This document shows positions 1 through 4,786 of a DNA stretch of 6,430 nucleotides, piece by piece. Below the pieces are notes generated by a model that was given only the letters and a program-made list of their open reading frames with translations, had not been told where the DNA came from and ran no database searches. The stretch is taken from contig CAMTBF010000222.1 of NCBI GenBank assembly GCA_947068385.1, positions 1 through 6,430 on the forward strand. The letters run 5' to 3'. A program made the position numbers and the translations under genes. The DNA comes from an uncultured Lachnospiraceae bacterium. GTDB taxonomy: Bacteria > Bacillota > Clostridia > Lachnospirales > Lachnospiraceae. Within the stretch, counting starts at the first letter, position 1, and every line of letters starts with the position of its first letter.

Positions 1-312
1 TGCAGGGATAAAGTCAATCCCCTCCTCATGGCGGATGATGCCTTCCCCCGGCCAGGTCTCCTCGTCATTGATGACCTTCTCCAGGATATTCACCAGTGTC
101 ACGGCCAGCTTGTCCGGCTCCGAAATCCCTAAGCTTACCGCAAGGCTGCCCTGGGCATCGGCCTCCACCAGCAGAACCTTTTCTCCCGCCCTGGCAAGCC
201 CAATCCCCAGATTCACGCAGGTTGTTGTCTTTCCCACTCCGCCTTTTTGATTAGATATGGCGATAATCGTAGACTTCTTTACTGTTTTCTGTTTTTCGGA
301 TACTCTGCTCAT
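1..312 (-). CDS. ParA/Soj-family partition ATPase, N-terminal part (runs off the window)
   Basis: ParA ATPases bind DNA non-specifically as ATP dimers and, with a ParB-type partner, segregate plasmids, integrated elements or chromosomes. The 104 visible residues begin at an ATG (310-312) behind an AGGAGG box at 320-325. A short basic N-tail is followed by the deviant Walker A motif KGGVGKTTT at residues 23-31, with signature lysine K23 and P-loop lysine K28. The Walker A' segment reads LLVEADAQG at 47-55; the usual form is (V/I)DxDPQ. The catalytic aspartate is kept (D52), but the first aspartate is Glu (E50) and the proline is Ala (A53). The C-terminal two thirds lie outside the window. Its start is 16 nt below the DUF3970-like gene, so the two are probably co-transcribed. 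The following segment ([20 protein letters not shown]) resembles, from memory, ParA proteins of Firmicute integrative elements more than chromosomal Soj. Confidence 0.93.
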   Translation of the reverse strand, partial: MSRVSEKQKTVKKSTIIAISNQKGGVGKTTTCVNLGIGLARAGEKVLLVEADAQGSLAVSLGISEPDKLAVTLVNILEKVINDEETWPGEGIIRHEEGIDFIPA

Positions 313-328
313 ATTCTTTCCTCCTGTG

Positions 329-496
329 CTATCTTTTTACTTTTTCTACTTCCGCATACATGCGAAAGAACTTCTTTGTACCTTTGTTGGCAAAAGCCTC
401 CGAAATCTGCATAACTTTAATTTTCTCATGCCGTTCCAACAGTTTTTTAAACCAATCCAAATCTCCTCTGGTTCCCTGCATTCTGATTTTAAGCAT
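329..496 (-). CDS. Small DUF3970-like protein
   Basis: A 55-residue protein of unknown function. The opening MLKIRMQGT, the [12 protein letters not shown] helix, and the ending [15 protein letters not shown] look like the small DUF3970 family, recognised from memory and not by search. I chose the ATG at 494-496 because a purine-rich GGGAGGGG box lies just upstream and because family members start at MLK. The frame stays open upstream to a GTG at 545-547 and an ATG at 536-538, which would give 72 or 69 residues, but the added segment overlaps the preceding ORF by about 50 bases. With the chosen start, the ATG overlaps the stop of the upstream 57-residue ORF by 8 nt (ATGCTTAA), which suggests translational coupling. 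The parA start follows its stop by 16 nt. Basic, soluble, no membrane segment. Confidence 0.75.
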   Translation of the reverse strand: MLKIRMQGTRGDLDWFKKLLERHEKIKVMQISEAFANKGTKKFFRMYAEVEKVKR

Positions 497-662
497 TCTT
501 CCCCTCCCAGCCTCGGTTCCTCTTGAAGGTGTTTTCATTTTCTTCACCCTTAATAATCAAACTTGTATTCTTTGTACCCCGCAGTCTTTTCTCCACCTCA
601 TGCGGTACTGGAACAGTGCCAATATTTTTTAGCTTCTCTGCTCTTAACGCTGTGCTGTTCAT
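489..662 (-). CDS. Small hypothetical protein (57 aa), first gene of the parA operon
   Basis: I do not recognise this protein. It starts at an ATG (660-662) with a near-ideal AAGGAGG box at 672-678 and 9 nt of spacing, and ends at TAA (489-491). It begins MNSTALRAEKLKNIGTVPVP and is followed by a charged, helical-looking HEVEKRLRG stretch and a basic, Trp-containing C-terminus. It has no membrane segment or known catalytic motif. The good ribosome binding site, the promoter at 712-740 and the 8-nt stop/start overlap with the next gene argue that it is translated. Small basic proteins in this position of partition operons can be DNA-binding adaptors or regulators, but nothing in the sequence shows that here. 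It could also be a leader peptide whose translation controls the downstream DUF3970-like gene. Confidence 0.6.
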   Translation of the reverse strand: MNSTALRAEKLKNIGTVPVPHEVEKRLRGTKNTSLIIKGEENENTFKRNRGWEGKNA

Positions 663-711
663 GATGTAGCCTCCTTATATTATTTTTTGATTGAGAGAAG
701 AGAGATTGGGA

Positions 712-740
712 ATTTTAAGGAACTGCCATAATTGAGTAAA
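712..740 (-). promoter_or_regulatory. Sigma-A-like promoter of the small-ORF/DUF3970/parA operon
   Basis: On the minus strand, TTTACT (735-740) and TAAAAT (712-717) are separated by exactly 17 bases. The -10 matches consensus at 5 of 6 positions and the -35 at 4 of 6. Transcription would start near 705, about 40 nt before the first ATG. The -35 lies inside the outermost TTGAGTA heptamer, so a protein bound there would block RNA polymerase. Confidence 0.6.
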
Positions 741-801
741 CTTCGCCGAAGATTGTGAATACTCAATTTACTCAACATTGCCCTTGAGTAATACTCAATT
801 T
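731..801. promoter_or_regulatory. Cluster of five TTGAGTA/TACTCAA heptamers: putative operator or partition site
   Basis: The heptamer occurs at 732-738 (TTGAGTA), 760-766 and 769-775 (TACTCAA), 784-790 (TTGAGTA) and 792-798 (TACTCAA). The last two form a perfect 15-bp palindrome centred on 791. The 12-mer AATACTCAATTT is repeated exactly at 758-769 and 790-801, 32 bp apart or about three helical turns. A separate short palindrome, CTTCGCCGAAG, lies at 741-751. The outermost heptamer covers the -35 of the parA-operon promoter. This arrangement fits an autoregulatory operator, a parS-like centromere, or iterons. The sequence does not distinguish these. Confidence 0.55.
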
Positions 802-864
802 GAAGTGATTTTAGACGATTCCAGGCGATAAAAGGCGGTATTTCCTCTTCTCTTTCCAGAATAC

Positions 865-927
865 AAAAAAGACCCTGAAATCCTCCGCAACCACTTAAAA
901 ATGCGTGATTACAAGGCTTTCAGGGCC
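865..927 (-). terminator. Rho-independent terminator after tsf
   Basis: On the minus strand a 10-bp stem pairs 918-927 with 871-880 (GGCCCTGAAA with TTTCAGGGTC, including one G-U pair). After one mismatch the pairing continues for four more base pairs (914-917 side against 881-884). The second arm runs straight into six T residues (865-870). The loop is long, about 30 nt, with a possible inner CGCA/TGCG pairing. It lies 38 nt past the tsf stop. A weaker T-rich run at 935-939 could let it work partly on the plus strand. An alternative reading is that these inverted arms belong to an element end. Confidence 0.65.
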
Positions 928-965
928 TCATATCTTTTTATATTGTCCTGATTTGAAAACTTCTC

Positions 966-1904
966 TTAAATGCCCATCTGCGCAGCCACCTCAGCCGCGA
1001 AATCCTCCTGCTTCTTCTCGATGCCCTCGCCGGTCTCGAAGCGCACGAATCTTGCGATGCTCAGGTTCGCGCCGTTCTCCTTGGCTACCTGCGCCACGTA
1101 CTGCGCCACGGTCTGCTTGCCGTCCTCGGCCTTGACATATACCTGCTCCAGCAGGCATACCTCCTTCAGCTCCTTGTTCAGGCGGCCGTTGACAGCGCCC
1201 TCGATGACCTTCTCGGGCTTCCCTGCCATCTTGGGATCCTGGGCAATCTGCGCAGCCAGAATCTCCCTCTCATGGGCCTTGTACTCCTCGGACACGTCTG
1301 CCGTAGCCACGTACTTGGGATTCAGGGCAGCCACCTGCATGGCAAGGTTCGTCAGGGCCTCCTTCACGGCATCGTTCACCACGTCCGTCTTGGCCTCCAC
1401 GATGACGCCGATGCGCCCGCCGCCATGTACATAGGTAGCCACGCAGCCTTCCGCTGCCTCCACCTTCTCGAATCTCCTGATGCTGAGCTTCTCGCCGATG
1501 ACGGCGATCTTGTCCACCAGCACTTCCTTCACCTTCTTGGAGCCGTCCTCGATCCAGCCCTCCTCCAGGAACGCGTCGATGTCCGCAGCGCCGGACTCCA
1601 CAGCCTGCTTCGCCACAGCCTCCACGAACTGCTGGAAGGTTTCGTTCTTCGCCACGAAATCCGTCTCGGAGTTCACCTCTACCACCGCGGCTACATTGTC
1701 GCCCTTGGTGGCGATGCGGCAGATGCCCTCCGCAGCGATCCTGCTCTCCTTCTTCACAGCCTTGGCCTGTCCGTTCTTCCTCAGGACCTCCACGGCCTCT
1801 TCCATATTTCCATTGGTCTCGTTCAGAGCCTTCTTGCAATCCATCATACCGGCTCCGGTCTGCTCGCGCAGCTCCTTGACCATTGCCGCTGTAATCTCTG
1901 CCAT
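966..1904 (-). CDS. tsf: Translation elongation factor Ts
   Basis: EF-Ts is the cytoplasmic guanine-nucleotide exchange factor that releases GDP from EF-Tu so that it can reload with GTP and aminoacyl-tRNA. The 312-residue product is full length for the family. The N-terminal UBA-like domain (about 1-55) carries the family signature LREQTGAGMMDCKKAL at 12-27. The EF-Tu contact motif SETDFVAKN is at 79-87, with the Asp-Phe pair that disrupts the Mg/phosphate site at D82-F83. Core subdomain N follows. YVHGGGRIGV at 158-167 is the second conserved signature, followed by a long C-terminal core. The start is the ATG at 1902-1904 with AGGAGG at 1914-1919. It lies 93 nt below rpsB in the conserved rpsB-tsf order, with a hairpin between them and a terminator-like stem after its stop. 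Nothing looks degraded. Confidence 0.98.
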   Translation of the reverse strand: MAEITAAMVKELREQTGAGMMDCKKALNETNGNMEEAVEVLRKNGQAKAVKKESRIAAEGICRIATKGDNVAAVVEVNSETDFVAKNETFQQFVEAVAKQAVESGAADIDAFLEEGWIEDGSKKVKEVLVDKIAVIGEKLSIRRFEKVEAAEGCVATYVHGGGRIGVIVEAKTDVVNDAVKEALTNLAMQVAALNPKYVATADVSEEYKAHEREILAAQIAQDPKMAGKPEKVIEGAVNGRLNKELKEVCLLEQVYVKAEDGKQTVAQYVAQVAKENGANLSIARFVRFETGEGIEKKQEDFAAEVAAQMGI

Positions 1905-1931
1905 TTATATCATCCTCCTGTCTTCGTATTG

Positions 1932-1956
1932 GGAGCTGTCGGAAACCGACAGCTCC
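1932..1956 (-). promoter_or_regulatory. Perfect hairpin in the rpsB-tsf intergenic region
   Basis: An exact 11-bp inverted repeat (GGAGCTGTCGG / CCGACAGCTCC) with a 3-base loop lies between rpsB and tsf. On the transcribed minus strand it is followed by CAATACG and not by a T-run, so it is not a classical terminator. It could attenuate transcription, mark a processing site or protect the rpsB 3' end, setting the S2 to EF-Ts ratio. It ends about 12 nt before the tsf ribosome binding site, so the site stays exposed. Confidence 0.7.
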
Positions 1957-1997
1957 TTATGCCGCCCACGCAGCGCCTGTCGTTTCGTCCCTAGGGC

Positions 1998-2765
1998 TTA
2001 CGCCTCTTCCTGCGCAGCCACTTCCTCGATATCCTCGGCTTCGCCGGCCTGTGCCGCTACCGCTTCCTCCGTATAGACGGCCTCGCCCTGGTTCGCCTCG
2101 ATGACGGCGTCCGCCATCTTGGAGACAATCAGCTTCACCGCCCTGATGGCGTCATCGTTTCCGGGAATGATGTAGTCCAGCTCCTCGGGATCGCAGTTGG
2201 TATCGCCGATGCCGATCAGGGTGATGCCAAGCGTCCGGGCCTCCTGCACGCAGATTCTCTCTTTCTTGGGGTCTACTACGAAGATGGCGTCAGGCACTCT
2301 GGTCATGTTCCGGATGCCGCCCAGGTTCTTCTCCAGCTTCTCCCATTCCTTCCTCAGCTTGATGACTTCCTTCTTGGGAAGCACGTCAAAGGTGCCGTCC
2401 TCGGACATCTTCTCGATGGCATGGAGCCTTCCGATGCGGGACTGGATGGTCTTGAAGTTGGTCAGCATGCCGCCCAGCCATCTCTCGTTCACATAGTACA
2501 TGCCGCAGCGCTCCGCCTCGGTCTTCACGGCGTCCTGGGCCTGCTTCTTGGTGCCCACGAACAGGATGGTGCCGCCCTGGGCGGCGATTTCGGAGACGGC
2601 CCTGTAGGCCTCGTCCACCTTCCCCACAGACTTCTGCAGGTCGATGATGTGGATGCCGTTCCTCTCCGTGAAGATGTAGGGAGCCATCTTAGGGTTCCAT
2701 CTTCTGGTCTGATGTCCGAAATGGACACCTGCTTCAAGCAGCTGTTTCATAGAAATAACGCTCAT
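1998..2765 (-). CDS. rpsB: 30S ribosomal protein S2
   Basis: S2 is a late-assembling protein of the small subunit. It sits between head and body, near the Shine-Dalgarno helix, and is needed for S1 or mRNA docking. The 255-residue protein opens [20 protein letters not shown] and continues into [20 protein letters not shown], which is S2 signature 1. The second signature spans [12 protein letters not shown] through [19 protein letters not shown]. The tail, from roughly residue 230, is acidic and alanine/glutamate-rich, as in many Firmicute S2 proteins. I chose the ATG at 2763-2765, which has a GGAGGT box at 2772-2777. An in-frame start 26 codons further upstream exists, but it would translate the structured leader and adds no family-like sequence. 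The gene has its own promoter and heads the rpsB-tsf unit. S2 autoregulates its operon in other bacteria, and the leader here would allow that. Confidence 0.98.
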   Translation of the reverse strand: MSVISMKQLLEAGVHFGHQTRRWNPKMAPYIFTERNGIHIIDLQKSVGKVDEAYRAVSEIAAQGGTILFVGTKKQAQDAVKTEAERCGMYYVNERWLGGMLTNFKTIQSRIGRLHAIEKMSEDGTFDVLPKKEVIKLRKEWEKLEKNLGGIRNMTRVPDAIFVVDPKKERICVQEARTLGITLIGIGDTNCDPEELDYIIPGNDDAIRAVKLIVSKMADAVIEANQGEAVYTEEAVAAQAGEAEDIEEVAAQEEA

Positions 2766-2937
2766 GTCCTTACCTCCGTTTGGTTGTTTTCTTCCGCATG
2801 CCTTCCCGCCCGATCCGCGTCTTGATCCGGCAGACTCCGGCAACTACCCCTTTGGGGAGCACCATTGCCGAATGGGCCTGCGTGTTTTTTGCCCTCTATG
2901 GCAGCCGTCGAACAGCGCATCTACGCGCTCTCCAACA
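2766..2937 (-). promoter_or_regulatory. Structured 5' leader of rpsB, possible S2-binding autoregulatory RNA
   Basis: The predicted transcript has about 170 untranslated bases before rpsB. In them, CGGCAA (complement of 2865-2870) pairs with TTGCCG (complement of 2838-2843), and an inner CCCC-AAA-GGGG hairpin (2847-2857) is stacked across an asymmetric internal loop. A 5-6 bp AGCGC/GCGCT hairpin lies nearer the 5' end (about 2912-2930). Such a long structured leader on a ribosomal protein operon suggests feedback control. I cannot match it to a named leader family. Confidence 0.45.
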
Positions 2938-2943
2938 TTTTGC

Positions 2944-2972
2944 ATTATAACACAATACCTCCTGCCATGCAA
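2944..2972 (-). promoter_or_regulatory. rpsB: Promoter of the rpsB-tsf operon
   Basis: On the minus strand TTGCAT (2967-2972) is followed after exactly 17 bases by a perfect TATAAT (2944-2949). TG one base upstream of the -10 makes it an extended -10 promoter. Transcription should start around 2937. A 9-bp inverted repeat (CAATACCTC at 2953-2961, GAGGTATTG at 2973-2981) covers the spacer and flanks the -35. Confidence 0.8.
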
Positions 2973-3000
2973 GAGGTATTGGAAAAAATCTTCTGTTTGC

Positions 3001-3663
3001 TCATCTGTTTCCCATAAGGATCCTTACGATCTCCTCATCGCCGGTGCCCCTGGGAATCTCATAGATGCCCTCCTGGATGCTCCGGGAATAGCTGTTCGAA
3101 CAGATGTAAAAATCCAGGCTGTCCGCGTCCTCTATCAGCCCCAGCTCCTCCAGGAGCTCGCAGACGCTGTAGGAGGTGACTCCCTCCTCGATGACCACGG
3201 TGACGAGCTCCCCTTCGGCACCCGTGCCGCCTGTCTGGGCCGGATCCGGCGTCTCGGCCTGCGCATCCGGCGCGGGATCCTGCGCGTCCCCCTGGGGGCC
3301 ATCGGGCCCGGAGCCTTCCTCCGCGTCCCCGGATTCTCCCTCAGGAACGGAATCCCCTTCGCCTTCCGGTGCGCCGCTCCCCGCCTCTCCCGGAGCCGCA
3401 TCCGATCCGGAGCCGCTCCCCGCGCCCCCGCTTCCAACGGATTCCCCACCGGGATCAGGCTTGGCGCCCATGTCACCAGAGGGCTGTCCCCCGGGGATGT
3501 CCGACAGCTTCATGGAATCGCTCTCCACCATCCCAAGCTCCAATGCCTTGGCCCTTATCTCCGCATCGCTCAGGGGAATCTTCTCCCCCTTGACCACCCC
3601 CATCAGCAGGGCGGTGACGATGATTCCGATTCCCAATCCGCGCATTTGATATCTCAGTCTCAC
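3001..3663 (-). CDS. Short MltG/YceG-like membrane protein without a catalytic domain
   Basis: This 220-residue protein has a single hydrophobic anchor at 9-24 (LGIGIIVTALLMGVV). A short helical motif follows (LSDAEIRAKALELGMVE, 31-47). A long low-complexity linker (about 56-150) is rich in Gly, Pro, Ser, Asp and Glu. A small C-terminal domain (151-220) reads like the LysM-like N-terminal subdomain of MltG: VVIEEGVTSYSVCELLEELG, then IQEGIYEIPRGTGDEEIVRIL. The catalytic transglycosylase domain of MltG and its active-site glutamate are absent, so it is unlikely to cut glycan strands itself. It may instead bind peptidoglycan or a partner outside the membrane. The start is GTG at 3661-3663 with a GAGG box 6 nt upstream; an ATG at 3643-3645 is the alternative. 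It lies 17 nt below the DUF6115-like gene and upstream of the rpsB promoter. Confidence 0.8.
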   Translation of the reverse strand: MRLRYQMRGLGIGIIVTALLMGVVKGEKIPLSDAEIRAKALELGMVESDSMKLSDIPGGQPSGDMGAKPDPGGESVGSGGAGSGSGSDAAPGEAGSGAPEGEGDSVPEGESGDAEEGSGPDGPQGDAQDPAPDAQAETPDPAQTGGTGAEGELVTVVIEEGVTSYSVCELLEELGLIEDADSLDFYICSNSYSRSIQEGIYEIPRGTGDEEIVRILMGNR

Positions 3664-3680
3664 TTGTTTCCTCGATTCTG

Positions 3681-4379
3681 TCAGCCTTGAAACAAATCGA
3701 TCACCAGCTTTACTTCCCCTATGCCCAGCTCCAGCTCCCTGGCGATATCCGCCACTGCCTTCCCCTGGCGATAGAGCGCCATGATCTTCTCCTTGCTGCT
3801 GCCGGGCTCCGGGTCATCCGGGACGCCCTCCGACCCGGATGCAGCCCCGGGCTCCAGGAACAGCTCCTCCGTCTGCTCCTCCTCCCGGACTGCCTTTCCC
3901 TGGCTTTCCGGCGAACGGCCCTCCGCCGGAAAGCCGGGCTCGATCCTGGCCGCCTCCTCCGCCTGCCGCTTCAGGGCAGCCACGGCCTCCTCCGCCTCCT
4001 TTACGGCGCGGTTCACCTCCGCCACCGTATTCTTCAGGCTGGCATGCTTGTTGTTGAGCATATCGTAGAGGAACATGACCTCCTCATGGCTTTTATGGAT
4101 TTCCGACAATACGGTATCGGAATATTCATTGACCGCCATGATCTTTTCATTCGACAGGCGCTCCAGGGAACGCTCCGTCTTCTCCATCGCGTAGGATATC
4201 GACTCGTCCGTGGCCTCGTCCACGGATCTGCGCATGGCGGCGAGCTGTCTGTCCACCACTGCCCCGATATCCTCCTCCGACAGGGCATCCCCGGCCGCTC
4301 CTCTCCTGTCCGGGATAAAGAAGCTCAGCAGGAAGATGATTCCCCCCGCTACCAAAAGGACAATCTCCATCATATCCAT
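3681..4379 (-). CDS. DUF6115-like membrane-anchored coiled-coil protein with a C-terminal helix-turn-helix-like segment
   Basis: The function is unknown. The 232 residues show an N-terminal membrane anchor (5-22, EIVLLVAGGIIFLLSFFI). A long heptad-rich charged region (about 35-145) includes the segment VMFLYDMLNNKHASLKNTV (101-119). An acidic, Gly/Pro-rich linker (about 147-193) follows. The C-terminal helix pair EKIMALYRQGKAVADIAREL...GEVKLVIDLF (197-230) resembles the helix-turn-helix of DUF6115-type proteins. That arrangement places the coiled coil and the C-terminal helices in the cytoplasm. The family assignment is from memory of Clostridial genomes, where it sits next to fapA and a short MltG-like gene. 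The start ATG (4377-4379) has only a weak upstream purine box; an ATG three codons in (MMEIV) is an alternative. The gene is 69 nt below the small hypothetical gene. Confidence 0.8.
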   Translation of the reverse strand: MDMMEIVLLVAGGIIFLLSFFIPDRRGAAGDALSEEDIGAVVDRQLAAMRRSVDEATDESISYAMEKTERSLERLSNEKIMAVNEYSDTVLSEIHKSHEEVMFLYDMLNNKHASLKNTVAEVNRAVKEAEEAVAALKRQAEEAARIEPGFPAEGRSPESQGKAVREEEQTEELFLEPGAASGSEGVPDDPEPGSSKEKIMALYRQGKAVADIARELELGIGEVKLVIDLFQG

Positions 4380-4448
4380 CTTCGTCCATCCATCCTGGCC
4401 CCAGGCACGGGCGATAGCGCCACAGCGCCGTCATACCTGCCCGCAGGG

Positions 4449-4757
4449 TCATATCTTCATGTCAAATCCCCCGGTCTTCTTCACCACCACCCGCTCCTGG
4501 GCGTTCTGCTTCTTCCGGTTCCTTCCGCCGTCCCCGCTGTACTTGTTGTTCCCCTTCTCCTTGGCGTCGGGCCGGTTCTCATGCCACTGGGTGTCGTCGC
4601 TCTGGTGCACCCCGCGGATGTTCTGCTCCGTGGTCTTCTGGAACTGCTGGCTGAAGTTCGCCTGATCCACGTTTACCTTGTTGTCCTCGTTATGCTTGAT
4701 CGTGGTATAATCCTGTGCCCTGGAAATCGTTGTCAGTTCAATGGATCCAAATGCCAT
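4449..4757 (-). CDS. Small hydrophilic hypothetical protein between fapA and the DUF6115-like gene
   Basis: A 102-residue protein without membrane segments or known motifs. It begins MAFGSIELTTISRAQDYTTI. A Gln/Asn-rich middle (VDQANFSQQFQKTTEQN) follows, then a basic, Gly/Asn/Lys-rich region (about 65-85, DAKEKGNNKYSGDGGRNRKK) and the end VVVKKTGGFDMKI. I believe homologues with the same ends sit at this place in other Lachnospiraceae, but I know no function. The start ATG (4755-4757) has a strong AAAGGAGG box (core at 4764-4769). The gene starts 29 nt after the fapA stop, so it is almost certainly co-transcribed with fapA. The composition suggests a largely disordered, possibly nucleic-acid-binding or scaffold-associated protein. 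That is inference only. Confidence 0.8.
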   Translation of the reverse strand: MAFGSIELTTISRAQDYTTIKHNEDNKVNVDQANFSQQFQKTTEQNIRGVHQSDDTQWHENRPDAKEKGNNKYSGDGGRNRKKQNAQERVVVKKTGGFDMKI

Positions 4758-4786
4758 AGTCTGCCTCCTTTCGCAGTGGGGCGCCC

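Larger units (their letters stand above)
1..870. mobile_element. Probable end of an integrative or plasmid-like element (boundary uncertain)
   Basis: A partition ATPase with two tiny companion genes and an iterated operator lies immediately beyond the tsf terminator. The non-coding sequence here is visibly AT-rich, unlike the GC-rich ribosomal-protein side. ParA next to DUF3970-like proteins is a cargo set I associate with Firmicute conjugative elements. No integrase, relaxase or duplicated attachment site falls in the window, so both the element type and the junction at about 860-960 are inferred. Confidence 0.45.

Noticed and set aside
731..801. A CRISPR-like array
   Set aside because: The repeats are only 7 bp, alternate in orientation and have no regular spacers, so operator or iteron sites explain them better.
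901..951. A 16-codon plus-strand ORF (MRDYKAFRASYLFILS)
   Set aside because: No ribosome binding site, it lies inside the terminator stem, and it is too short to support.
1270..1994. Long alternative frames on both strands within tsf
   Set aside because: They are Gly/Arg- or Leu/His-rich shadows of the EF-Ts frame.
1989..1996. CCCTAGGG palindrome just after rpsB
   Set aside because: An isolated 8-bp palindrome is expected by chance and has no associated structure.
2766..2843. A 26-residue N-terminal extension of S2
   Set aside because: It would translate the structured leader and is unlike any S2 N-terminus. The inner ATG has a strong ribosome binding site.
2764..3690. A 308-codon open frame on the plus strand
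   Set aside because: It crosses the rpsB leader and promoter and the MltG-like gene in antisense, with no recognisable protein features.
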